Below, piece by piece: positions 1 through 6,717 of a stretch of 25,938 nt of DNA. Made by a program: the position numbers and the translations under genes. Under the pieces are notes generated by a model, which saw only the letters and a list, made by a program, of their open reading frames with translations, did not search any database and was not told the DNA's origin. Position 1 is the first letter of the stretch; every line of letters begins with the position of its first letter. The stretch comes from Anaerolineae bacterium (GTDB taxonomy: Bacteria > Chloroflexota > Anaerolineae > JAAYZQ01). The DNA lies in NCBI GenBank assembly GCA_016929795.1, contig JAFGIA010000266.1:1-25938 (forward strand). The letters are read 5' to 3'.

Positions 1-18
1 CGGCTGGCATTCCGCCTC

Positions 19-85
19 AAGCATCTAAAATCCGTGGAATCCGTGTGAATCCGTGTCCAATTCAAGTACCCACTGAACGCTTACC
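19..85 (+). repeat. 67-bp dispersed repeat, left copy of an inverted pair
   Basis: This stretch is repeated in reverse orientation at 6637-6703 with only two mismatches (at positions 32 and 58 here). It contains the short internal tandem GAATCCGTGT twice, preceded by a partial copy. Both copies lie between genes and neither has a reading frame. The pair brackets about 6.5 kb of ordinary genes including rplI, so it is more likely a dispersed intergenic repeat than the ends of a transposon. No target duplication was seen. Confidence 0.85.
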
Positions 86-100
86 CCGCCACGACTCGAT

Positions 101-129
101 TTGTGGTGAAGGCCCGAGTCTGATATAAT
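101..129 (+). promoter_or_regulatory. Sigma70-type promoter of the DUF3795-like gene
   Basis: A TTGTGG -35 (101-106) and a TATAAT -10 (124-129) are 17 bp apart. TGA directly before the -10 gives an extended -10. The start codon lies about 80 nt downstream of the predicted transcription start. Confidence 0.7.
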
Positions 130-215
130 CGGTTCACGATCGTGGCGCCGGGGGCAGGCTGTGACGCAGCGGCGTTGGGCCGTCCGTCTGGCGATCCTTG
201 CGTGGAGGCGGGTGC

Positions 216-545
216 GTGACGAGTGAACCGGGTGACTGTCACAGGCGGCGGCTGGCAGCGGTGTGCGGCCGCTACTGTGGGAGGTGCGAGGTGTATGTCG
301 GGGGGGAGTGCTGCGGCTGCGGCTACTGCCTGGGACGGTCGTGCGATTGTGATCTCTTTGTGTGCTGCGCCGTCGAGCGCGGCCTGGCCCACTGTGGTTT
401 GTGCCTCGATTTTCCCTGCCAGCTTTATTTGAGCCATGCCCGGCCGCCCAAGGTGGCGGCGCGTATCAAGGCGCTCTATCGCCGGGTGGAGATTGGGACA
501 GAGCGGTGGCTGGACGAGCAGGAACAAGCCACTGGCAGTCCGTGA
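216..545 (+). CDS. DUF3795-like cysteine-rich protein
   Basis: This is a 109-residue protein with 15 cysteines: C8, C17, C21, C24, C32, C33, C35, C38, C43, C45, C50, C51, C60, C63 and C68. The order CGRYCGRC, then a CCGCGYC cluster, then CGLCLDFPC matches the DUF3795 family, small proteins presumed to bind zinc or Fe-S clusters; their function is unknown. The GTG at 216 was chosen because GGAGG at 204-208 sits 7 nt upstream; the in-frame TTG at 198 has no such site. The tail after residue 70 is basic and helical. It has its own promoter and is probably transcribed alone. No function is claimed beyond metal or cluster binding, which is inferred from cysteine spacing. Confidence 0.8.
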   Translation: MTSEPGDCHRRRLAAVCGRYCGRCEVYVGGECCGCGYCLGRSCDCDLFVCCAVERGLAHCGLCLDFPCQLYLSHARPPKVAARIKALYRRVEIGTERWLDEQEQATGSP

Positions 546-660
546 TCCGCGCCAGGCTTGGTTTCTTTCTGAACCGCAGATCTCGACCTTTTACACCAGG
601 GGTACAGGCCCACACTCTGCTCAGGCATGGGCGCTGTGCGCCAATCCTGGACCGCGAGGT

Positions 661-689
661 TTGCGCTCCGGCGATTTTTGATGTATAAT
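661..689 (+). promoter_or_regulatory. Sigma70-type promoter of rplI
   Basis: TTGCGC (661-666) and TATAAT (684-689) are 17 bp apart. The predicted leader is about 65 nt and ends in AGGAG at 749-753. The 546-660 stretch between the upstream gene and this promoter holds nothing else I recognise. Confidence 0.75.
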
Positions 690-760
690 GCGGGGGACAT
701 GTCCGGTAGAGGATAGAGGCCGGATTTCAACAGCTAGCCCAGAGGATTAGGAGAGCAGAC

Positions 761-1216
761 ATGTATGTGTTGCTGAAAAAGGACGTAGACAACCTCGGCC
801 AAGCCGGGGAAGTCGTGACTGTGGCCGATGGCTATGCCCGCAACTTTTTGTTGCCAAGGGGACTCGCCGTGGCGGCCACACCGGGTGCCATCAAGCAGGC
901 GGAACTGGAACAGGCGGCCGAAGAGCGACGGCATGCGGCCGAGTTGAACGAGGCCAAGGCGCTGGCACAAGTGCTGGACGAGATGTCGGTTACCTTTCAT
1001 GCGCGGGCGGGCGAGACGGATCGGTTGTATGGCTCGATCACCAAGACGCAGATCGCCGAAGCGCTGGAAGCCAAGTCGGGGCGCGAAGTGGACCGGCGCA
1101 AAATCGACCTGGATGAGCCGATCAAGGATCTGGGAGCGCACGCGGTCACCATCCGCTTCGCCCCTGGAGCAGAAGCCAAGATTACGGTTATCGTCGAGCG
1201 CGAAGAGGAGGAATAG
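761..1216 (+). CDS. rplI: 50S ribosomal protein L9
   Basis: This 151-residue protein has the normal length for bL9, a structural protein of the large ribosomal subunit that binds 23S rRNA. The N-terminal domain carries the family hallmark: VLLKKDVDNLGQAGE, then the GYARNFLLPRGLA RNA-binding loop. A long charged helix (about residues 45-75) connects to the C-terminal domain, which includes LYGSIT, the IDLDEPIKDLG strand and a final beta segment. The ATG at 761 has AGGAG 7 nt upstream. The tail is acidic (EREEEE). The next gene starts 69 bp downstream on the same strand and is probably co-transcribed up to the terminator at 1671. Usual L9 neighbours such as rpsF, rpsR or dnaB are absent here. 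Confidence 0.98.
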   Translation: MYVLLKKDVDNLGQAGEVVTVADGYARNFLLPRGLAVAATPGAIKQAELEQAAEERRHAAELNEAKALAQVLDEMSVTFHARAGETDRLYGSITKTQIAEALEAKSGREVDRRKIDLDEPIKDLGAHAVTIRFAPGAEAKITVIVEREEEE

Positions 1217-1285
1217 AGGAGAATTTGCAGGCCAGGGTGCCTGCCGCCAAGGTGAGGCCGTCTTGGGCCCGGGAAAAGAGGTTGC

Positions 1286-1645
1286 ATGAGTGAGAGTGAG
1301 CAGCTTCCGGTAGACGAAAACGAGAGAAGGCAGCAGGTTTTGAACCTGATTGGCAGGATGCGCTGCCAGATATGTGGAAGGCGTTATCGACATCAGAGCT
1401 TTACGTTGGTTCAGAAATGGCCCGACTCGTGGGTGCTCAAAACCCGGTGCCGGCACTGTGAGGCAGATAGCCACGTGATCGTCTTTATGCACCTCAATGC
1501 CAACCCCGACTATCCAACCGATCTCGGCGCCGACGAAATGGAAGTAGCCAACGAGTGGGCGCCGATCAGCAGCGACGATGTGCTGGACATCCACACTTTT
1601 TTGCGAGAGTTCGAAGGGGACTTTGAGAAGATGTTCACCGGCTAA
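1286..1645 (+). CDS. Small zinc-ribbon protein of unknown function
   Basis: This 119-residue protein has two CxxC knuckles, C27/C30 (CQIC) and C55/C58 (CRHC), separated by 24 residues. That is the geometry of a zinc ribbon. The segment between them is basic and aromatic, and the C-terminal half is acidic. No other domain is visible and I do not recognise a named family. It follows rplI by 69 bp with a purine-rich AGAGG upstream of the ATG, and a strong terminator follows its stop. It is therefore probably the last gene of the rplI transcript, which hints at a translation-linked role, but that is only context. Confidence 0.75.
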   Translation: MSESEQLPVDENERRQQVLNLIGRMRCQICGRRYRHQSFTLVQKWPDSWVLKTRCRHCEADSHVIVFMHLNANPDYPTDLGADEMEVANEWAPISSDDVLDIHTFLREFEGDFEKMFTG

Positions 1646-1670
1646 CTATCAGGGCCTACTTTGCGCTCAA

Positions 1671-1707
1671 AAGAGACCGCCACTCCGGTGGCGGTCTCTT
1701 TTTTTTT
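1671..1707 (+). terminator. Rho-independent terminator after the rplI operon
   Basis: A perfect 13-bp stem (1671-1683 with 1688-1700) closes a TCCG tetraloop and runs into nine T residues (1699-1707). It separates the rplI transcript from the metal-resistance operon. Confidence 0.95.
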
Positions 1708-1729
1708 AGCAGCAGCACCCTGTTCGAGT

Positions 1730-1758
1730 TTGCGCACAAGAGGGAATTGTGGTATCAT
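1730..1758 (+). promoter_or_regulatory. Promoter of the ArsR-type regulator/ATPase operon
   Basis: TTGCGC (1730-1735) and TATCAT (1753-1758) are 17 bp apart. The next base begins the 26-bp operator palindrome, so a bound repressor would cover the transcription start. Confidence 0.75.
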
Positions 1759-1784
1759 AACATATGAGCAATTGCTCATATGTT
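1759..1784. promoter_or_regulatory. 26-bp perfect palindromic operator for the ArsR/SmtB-type repressor
   Basis: The half-site AACATATGAGCAA is followed by its exact reverse complement with no spacer. The ATATGAGCA / TGCTCATAT core resembles the AT-rich operators of the SmtB/ZiaR/CadC family, which contain TGA(G/A)CA-type half-sites. It starts one base after the -10 box and ends 12 bp before the chosen start of the repressor gene, the expected place for autorepression relieved by metal. Confidence 0.9.
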
Positions 1785-1796
1785 CAAGGGAGGGGT

Positions 1797-2156
1797 ATGG
1801 TGGAAGAGAGGTGCGCCGGCACCCACCTTCACGAGGGCCGCGTGCAAGAAGCACTGGCCCGCCTGGTGGACGATGATCGGGTAGAGCGGCTGGCTGGCAT
1901 ATTTCGCGCACTGGGCGACCCAACGCGGGTGAGGATCGTATCGTTGCTCGCAGGGGGTGAATTGTGCGTGTGCGACCTGGCTGCGGCGCTGGGCATGACC
2001 CAGTCGGCTGTGTCGCACCAGCTTCGCACACTGCGCGACCGGGGGCTGGTGCGCGGGCGGCGTGATGGCAAGCAGGTGTTCTATACACTGGACGACGAGC
2101 ACGTGGCGGACCTGTTTTACCGGGCAGTGGAGCACGTGGGACATCAAGAGGGATAA
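1797..2156 (+). CDS. ArsR/SmtB-family metal-responsive repressor
   Basis: This 119-residue winged-helix repressor probably releases its operator on binding Zn, Cd or Pb. The HTH core reads LGDPTRVRIVSLL, then ELCVCDLAAAL, then TQSAVSHQLRTLR, with the wing at RRDGKQVFYTL. Two metal sites are suggested. One is an alpha3N-type site from C57 and C59 plus N-terminal C6, H10 and H12. The other is an alpha5-type site from D100, H102, H113 and H116 (D-x-H-x10-H-x2-H). An in-frame ATG at 1764 lies inside the operator and is rejected. The ATG at 1797 (or GTG at 1800) follows AAGGGAGG closely. The efflux ATPase begins 3 bp after the stop. The ATPase type argues for Zn/Cd/Pb over arsenite. Confidence 0.93.
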   Translation: MVEERCAGTHLHEGRVQEALARLVDDDRVERLAGIFRALGDPTRVRIVSLLAGGELCVCDLAAALGMTQSAVSHQLRTLRDRGLVRGRRDGKQVFYTLDDEHVADLFYRAVEHVGHQEG

Positions 2157-2159
2157 GGC

Positions 2160-4394
2160 GTGATAGAAGCGACAGAGGATGTGGTTACGTCCCCAGCCGT
2201 GAGACCTGGGGTGGAGCTTGTTTTTGACGTCGAGGGGCTCGACTGTGCCGATTGTGCGCTTCACCTGGCAGAGGCGCTGCAGCGCACGCCGGGCGTGGAG
2301 CGGGCCATGGTCGACTTTGCACTCGCCCGCCTGCGGGTGTCGCCCCACCCGGGCGCGGACGTGCAGGGCGAGGTGAGGCGCGTGGCGCGCGAGATGGGCT
2401 ATGCGCTGCGTGCAGGGGAGGGGGAAGCGCCCGGGCAGGCAGTGCCCGGCTGGCGCGACAGGCTGTGGCGGAGGCGCCGTGACGTGGCGACGGCAGGCGC
2501 AGGGGCTCTGATCGCGATGGCGACGGTGCTACGGCTGTTCGATGTGCCTGACGAGGTGGTGGCAGCGACGTTTGTGGCTGCCATTCTCACCGGGGGATGG
2601 CACGTGGCGCGGGCGGGTTGGGCTGCTCTGCGCGCCACGCACTCGCTCGAGATGAATGCCTTGATGACGATTGCTGCTGTCGGAGCGATTGGCGTGGGGG
2701 AATGGGCCGAAGGCGCGGTGGCCATGTTTCTCTTTTCCCTGGGCAATGCGCTTGAGGGCTATACCATGGACCGGGCGCGGAATGCGATCCGTGGGCTGAT
2801 GGATTTGTCGCCACGCCGGGCGACGGTGATCGACGGCGAGAGAGAAGGGAGCGTGCCGGTGGAGGCCGTCCGGCCCGGCGACCGTGTGTTGGTGCGGCCG
2901 GGCGAGTGGATTCCGGTGGACGGGACGGTGCTGGCTGGCGAGTCGGCGGTGAACGAGGCGCCGATCACGGGGGAGAGCGTGCCGGTGGACAAGGCGCCGG
3001 GCGGAGGGGTGTACGCGGGCACGCTGAACGGGCAGGGCGCGCTGGTGCTGAGCGCCACCAGGCTGGCAGCGGATACGACGATTGCGCGCATCATCAAGAT
3101 GGTCGAGGAAGCGCAGGCACAAAAGGCACCGTCGCAGCGTTTTGTCGACCATTTTGCGCGGGTCTATACCCCGGTCGTCATTGCGGCGGCGGCGGCGATC
3201 TCGGTGGTCCCGCCGCTCCTGGGCTGGCTGGTCGAGGGTGCGGCGTGGGGGCCACTCTTTACCACCTGGTTCTACCGGGCGTTGGTGCTGCTCGTGATCG
3301 CCTGCCCCTGCGCGCTGGTGATCTCGACACCGGTGACGATTGTGAGCGCGATCGCCAGTGCAGCGCGGGCAGGGGTGTTGATCAAGGGGGGAGCACACCT
3401 GGAAGCGCTGGCCTCGCTGCGCGTGATGGCTTTTGACAAGACAGGCACTCTGACGGTGGGCAAGCCGCAGGTGGTGGCGGTGCGCTGCGTCGAGCACGTC
3501 GAGGGTGTGGCGTGGGGTGCGTGCGCCACGTGCCGCCAGGCGCTGGCCGCCGCGGCGGCCGTGGAGCGCCATTCGGAGCATCCACTGGCGAGGGCGGTGG
3601 TGAAGGCAGCGGAGGAGAATGGGCTGGCAGGTGGGCAGGCAGCCGAAGGGGTGCACGCGCTGGCCGGACGAGGTGTGCGCGGCCGTGTGAATGGCCACAG
3701 TGTGACGGTGGGCGACCACGCCATGATCCACCAAGAAGCCCCAGAGCTGGCGGCGGGGCCACTGTGTGAGGCGGTTCACGCCGCCCAGGCGGCAGGCCAG
3801 ACGGCGATGATTGTGCGCGACGACTGCTGTGGCGTGCGCGGCTATATCGCCGTGGCTGACACGCTGCGGGCGGGCGTGACGGGCGTGCTGGCGGAGCTGA
3901 AGCGGGAGGGGATCGAGGAGATGGTGATGCTCACCGGGGATAACGAGGCGACGGCACGCGCGATGGCGGCCGGCGCGGGTGTCGATCGGGTCGCGGCCGG
4001 GCTCTTGCCCGAGGAGAAGGTGACGGCGGTCGAGTCACTGCTGGCGGAGTATGGCGCCGTGGCGATGGTGGGCGACGGGGTAAATGACGCGCCGGCACTG
4101 GCGCGCGCGAGCGTGGGCATTGCCATGGGCGCGGCGGGCACCGACACGGCGCTCGAGACGGCGGACGTGGCGCTGATGGCCGACGATCTGAGCCGGCTGC
4201 CCTTTGCCATCCGCCTCAGCCGCCAGGCACGGGCCGTGATCCGCCATAATGTGGCGCTGTCGTTGGGGATCAAGGCAGTGTTCGTGGCGCTGGCGCTGGC
4301 CGGTGTGGCGACGCTCTGGATGGCCGTCTTTGCCGACGTGGGCGCCTCGTTGATCGTCACCCTGAACGGGATGAGGCTGCTGAGGCAGCGGTAG
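2160..4394 (+). CDS. zntA: P1B-type Zn/Cd/Pb-exporting ATPase
   Basis: This 744-residue heavy-metal efflux pump exports divalent soft metals across the inner membrane by ATP hydrolysis. An N-terminal HMA domain carries GLDCADC (C29, C32). Membrane helices start near residue 108. The actuator loop has TGES, the CPC metal motif is at residues 382-384, the phosphorylation site D426 lies in DKTGTLT, SEHPLA marks the nucleotide domain and GDGVNDAP begins at 638. K705 in the penultimate helix and D726 in the last (DVGASL) are the signature of the Zn/Cd/Pb subgroup rather than copper pumps. The GTG start at 2160 has AGAGGG 7 nt upstream and follows the repressor stop by 3 bp. An extra Cys pair (ACATC) lies in the ATP domain between D426 and SEHPLA. 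The symbol could equally be cadA. Confidence 0.95.
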   Translation: MIEATEDVVTSPAVRPGVELVFDVEGLDCADCALHLAEALQRTPGVERAMVDFALARLRVSPHPGADVQGEVRRVAREMGYALRAGEGEAPGQAVPGWRDRLWRRRRDVATAGAGALIAMATVLRLFDVPDEVVAATFVAAILTGGWHVARAGWAALRATHSLEMNALMTIAAVGAIGVGEWAEGAVAMFLFSLGNALEGYTMDRARNAIRGLMDLSPRRATVIDGEREGSVPVEAVRPGDRVLVRPGEWIPVDGTVLAGESAVNEAPITGESVPVDKAPGGGVYAGTLNGQGALVLSATRLAADTTIARIIKMVEEAQAQKAPSQRFVDHFARVYTPVVIAAAAAISVVPPLLGWLVEGAAWGPLFTTWFYRALVLLVIACPCALVISTPVTIVSAIASAARAGVLIKGGAHLEALASLRVMAFDKTGTLTVGKPQVVAVRCVEHVEGVAWGACATCRQALAAAAAVERHSEHPLARAVVKAAEENGLAGGQAAEGVHALAGRGVRGRVNGHSVTVGDHAMIHQEAPELAAGPLCEAVHAAQAAGQTAMIVRDDCCGVRGYIAVADTLRAGVTGVLAELKREGIEEMVMLTGDNEATARAMAAGAGVDRVAAGLLPEEKVTAVESLLAEYGAVAMVGDGVNDAPALARASVGIAMGAAGTDTALETADVALMADDLSRLPFAIRLSRQARAVIRHNVALSLGIKAVFVALALAGVATLWMAVFADVGASLIVTLNGMRLLRQR

Positions 4395-4408
4395 TGTTTT
4401 AGCGCTGC
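4385..4408. terminator. Short shared hairpin between convergent genes
   Basis: GCAGCG (4385-4390) pairs with CGCTGC (4403-4408) around a loop holding the stop codons of both the ATPase and the convergent cold-shock gene, whose coding ends are only 4 bp apart. A TTTT run follows the ATPase stop inside the loop. As a terminator it is weak; it is listed because nothing else separates the two transcripts. Confidence 0.35.
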
Positions 4409-4770
4409 ATCGGCTCCACGGCCACAGCTTGAGGCCCCTTGGGGGTCTCTGCCCGCTCGTAGAGGACGTCCTGGCCCTCTTCCAGGGTGGGCAGCACGCC
4501 TGTCGCGTCTGCCATCAGGCTGCTGCGGTGGACAAAGATCTCTTCTCCCGAATCCTCGGCGAGAAAGCCAAAGCCCTTGCCCACGTCGAACCACTTGATG
4601 CGGCCGTGCAGCTTGCCGCCATACTTGATGCGCGCCAGGCATTCGCTGCACATCTCGGGTGGGGTGATCTCTTCGCCGCGCTCGGCCATCTGGCGCTGTT
4701 TTTCCACGGTGAAAAAGATCTGCTTGCCGCATTCCCGGCAGGTGACGATCGTGTCTCGGTAGTTGGTCAT
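4399..4770 (-). CDS. Zinc-ribbon / cold-shock domain fusion protein
   Basis: This 123-residue protein joins a zinc ribbon to a nucleic-acid-binding cold-shock domain. The ribbon is C11xxC14 and C41xxC44, with FFTVEKQRQMAERG between, like the probable zinc-ribbon (zf-trcl) family. The cold-shock domain starts at about residue 54 (HGRIKWFDVGKGFGFL), with RNP1 GKGFGFL (64-70) and RNP2 IFVHRSSL (78-85). Such proteins bind single-stranded RNA or DNA and are presumed RNA chaperones. The ATG at 4770 was chosen; the upstream TTG at 4800 would place the purine-rich AGAGGAG inside the coding region. It has a strong promoter (TTGACA, 17 bp, TATAGT) back-to-back with that of the next gene. Confidence 0.9.
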   Translation of the reverse strand: MTNYRDTIVTCRECGKQIFFTVEKQRQMAERGEEITPPEMCSECLARIKYGGKLHGRIKWFDVGKGFGFLAEDSGEEIFVHRSSLMADATGVLPTLEEGQDVLYERAETPKGPQAVAVEPMQR

Positions 4771-4802
4771 GTGTGTCTCTATCTCCTCTATTTTCAACAA
4801 TG

Positions 4803-4831
4803 ACTATACTTGATTTTTCACGAGTTGTCAA
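4803..4831 (-). promoter_or_regulatory. Promoter of the zinc-ribbon/cold-shock gene
   Basis: On the minus strand TTGACA (4831-4826) and TATAGT (4808-4803) are 17 bp apart, giving a leader of about 25-30 nt. It is divergent from the plus-strand promoter at 4852-4880. Confidence 0.8.
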
Positions 4832-4851
4832 ACCCGTGAGAAGCAACCTGG

Positions 4852-4880
4852 TTGACAACGGCGGGGTTCCATGTTATGCT
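4852..4880 (+). promoter_or_regulatory. Promoter of the DUF4177-like / MBL-GNAT unit
   Basis: TTGACA (4852-4857) and TATGCT (4875-4880) are 17 bp apart, with TGT before the -10 (extended -10). The two divergent -35 boxes are only 20 bp apart. Confidence 0.8.
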
Positions 4881-4931
4881 GCCGCACGAAGTGCCGTGAG
4901 AAGAGATGGAGGGAGGGGGAGAATCGCAGAG

Positions 4932-5180
4932 ATGGCGGATCGATTCGAGTACAGAGTGTGCCAGGTACAGAATTCACGGGTGACTTTTGAGAATGGGGTG
5001 TGGGCCGGCCATGTAAAGCCGGAGCGAGCGCCGGCGCAGGCGGCATTTGAGTCATGCCCCGAAGCGTGGGCCTATCTCAACGGGGCGGGCGCAGAGGGGT
5101 GGGAGCTGGTGTCGGCTGCCACGCGCGTCCAGGAAGAAAAGCAGGTGATCGACGTGCTCTATCTATGCCGGCGGATCTGA
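4932..5180 (+). CDS. DUF4177-like small protein
   Basis: This 82-residue protein begins FEYRVCQV and ends with LNGAGAEGWELVSAATRVQ and a final strand IDVLYLCRRI. This matches the short DUF4177 pattern (a beta strand, then LNxxGxEGWELVS, then a closing hydrophobic strand). The biochemical function of that family is unknown. The ATG at 4932 is preceded by a GGGAGGGGGAG purine tract about 10 nt away; the longer in-frame extension upstream runs through the promoter and is rejected. The MBL-GNAT fusion starts 51 bp after its stop and probably shares the transcript. Confidence 0.7.
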   Translation: MADRFEYRVCQVQNSRVTFENGVWAGHVKPERAPAQAAFESCPEAWAYLNGAGAEGWELVSAATRVQEEKQVIDVLYLCRRI

Positions 5181-5231
5181 ACAACGGCACAGAGATACAT
5201 AGAGAATTCACGGCGGGATGCAGGGGGAAGA

Positions 5232-6632
5232 ATGACAGGAGAGGGTGCGCTTTTTGAGCAGTTGACACCCTACCTGTGGGTGTCTCAGAGCAGGCTATAT
5301 GTGACGAACAGTGGGATCGTCGTCGACGGGGGCCAGGCGTGCCTGATCGACCCCGGCGTCTACCCCGACGAGATCGAGGCGATTGCCCGCTTTGTGGGGG
5401 AATGCGGCGCGGTGACCAGCGCCATCGTGCTGACCCACGGCCATTGGGATCACATCTTGGGACCGGAGCATTTTCCCGGCGTGCCGGTGATCGCCCATGA
5501 AGCGTATGCCGAGGGGATGGCAGGCGAGCGTGGGGAGCATACGACGGAGCAAGTGGCGCACTGGCAACAGGCGGCGGGGGTGGAGCGGGCGGCCCCCTTT
5601 TCGCTGCCGGCGGCCGACAGGACGTTCGACCAGGCGAGCACGTTGCGCGTTGGCAGCACCGAGCTGCGCCTGGTGCACGCCCCCGGGCACGAGGTGGACG
5701 AGATCATTGTGTACCATCCAGAGACAGCGGCATTGTGGGCGGGTGACATGCTGAGCGATCTCGAGATCCCGTTCGTATTTCACAGCCTTCTTGCCTACCA
5801 GCGGACGCTGGAGATGATCGCGCAGTGGGACGTGCAGTTGCTGGTGCCGGGCCACGGTCGGCCGACGGCGGATGTGGACGAGATCCGGGCCCGGCTCGAT
5901 GACGATCACGCCTACCTGGCCGGGCTGCGCGAGCGGGTGACGCAAGCGATTGGCGAGGGCCGGACCGTGGGGGAAACGGTGGCGTTGTGTGCCGACATGT
6001 GTTACAAGAACCAGGACGACAACCTGCCAGTCCACGAGGCGAACGTGCGGGCGGCGTACGAGGAGCTTGGCGGTGGCGCGGGATGGCGCGGTGATCCCCA
6101 CCTGGTCGATGTGGCGTACCGGAACGCCGGGCCTGACGACGTGGCAGCGGTGGCGCAGCTTCATGCACAAAGCTGGCGCGCTTCGTACCGGGGCATTCTG
6201 TCGGACGAGTTCCTGGATGGCCCGATTCTCGACGACCGCCTGGCCCTGTGGCGCGCAAGACTGGTCGACGGAGCGCGGAACCAGCTTGTCCTCCTGGCGG
6301 AAGAGGAGCGCGTATTGCGTGGGTTCGCGTGTGCCTTTCTCGACGTGGAGCCGGAGTGGGGCGCCTTTCTCGACAACCTGCATATAGTGCGCGAATGGCA
6401 GGGCCGGGGGCTGGGCAGGGCGCTGATGGCGCAGGCCGGCGCCTGGGTGGCGGAGCGCCGGCCGGGGATGGGGCTCTACCTGCTGGTATTCGAAGAGAAC
6501 CGTGCGGCGCGCGCGTTCTACGATCGCCTGGGCGGGCAGATCGTGGAGCGATTTCCATACCGCGCCGTCGATGGGACAGATCTGGTGATGCTGCGGTATT
6601 GGTGGCGGAACGCCGGCTCGTTGCAAGAATAG
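5232..6632 (+). CDS. Metallo-beta-lactamase-fold hydrolase fused to a GNAT acetyltransferase
   Basis: This is a 466-residue two-domain protein. Residues 1-280 are an MBL-fold hydrolase with H69, H71, D73 and H74 in THGHWDH, H153 in APGH, D172 in AGDML and H208 in VPGHG: a complete di-metal set of the glyoxalase II-like type. Residues 294-460 are a GNAT N-acetyltransferase: YRNAGPDDV start, LDNLHIVREWQGRGLGRALM acetyl-CoA loop (Q390-x-x-G-x-G) and an ENRAARAFYDRLGG C-terminal motif. The linker at about 281-292 is short. The ATG at 5232 has a GGGGGAAG tract just upstream. Substrates cannot be read from sequence. The frame is continuous and both active-site motifs are intact, so this looks like a true fusion, but a sequencing error removing a stop between two genes should be excluded. 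Confidence 0.88.
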   Translation: MTGEGALFEQLTPYLWVSQSRLYVTNSGIVVDGGQACLIDPGVYPDEIEAIARFVGECGAVTSAIVLTHGHWDHILGPEHFPGVPVIAHEAYAEGMAGERGEHTTEQVAHWQQAAGVERAAPFSLPAADRTFDQASTLRVGSTELRLVHAPGHEVDEIIVYHPETAALWAGDMLSDLEIPFVFHSLLAYQRTLEMIAQWDVQLLVPGHGRPTADVDEIRARLDDDHAYLAGLRERVTQAIGEGRTVGETVALCADMCYKNQDDNLPVHEANVRAAYEELGGGAGWRGDPHLVDVAYRNAGPDDVAAVAQLHAQSWRASYRGILSDEFLDGPILDDRLALWRARLVDGARNQLVLLAEEERVLRGFACAFLDVEPEWGAFLDNLHIVREWQGRGLGRALMAQAGAWVAERRPGMGLYLLVFEENRAARAFYDRLGGQIVERFPYRAVDGTDLVMLRYWWRNAGSLQE

Positions 6633-6636
6633 TAGA

Positions 6637-6703
6637 GGTAAGCGTTCAGTGGGTACTTGAATTTGACACGGATTCACACGGATTCCACGTATTTTAGATG
6701 CTT
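6637..6703 (-). repeat. 67-bp dispersed repeat, right copy (inverted)
   Basis: This is the reverse complement of 19-85 with two mismatches. It fills most of the gap between the convergent MBL-GNAT and transaminase genes. Confidence 0.85.
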
Positions 6704-6717
6704 CCCTGATCGCGGTG

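Noticed and set aside
1764..1796. ATG at 1764 as start of the ArsR-type repressor
   Set aside because: It lies within the operator palindrome and at the predicted transcription start, and has no ribosome site. The ATG at 1797 is better.
5181..5231. CACAGAGATACATAGAG as a repeat element
   Set aside because: It resembles short intergenic repeats in some bacterial genomes, but only one copy is in the window, so nothing can be shown.
19..6703. Composite transposon bounded by the 67-bp inverted repeats
   Set aside because: There is no transposase and no target duplication was seen, and the interval contains the housekeeping rplI gene.
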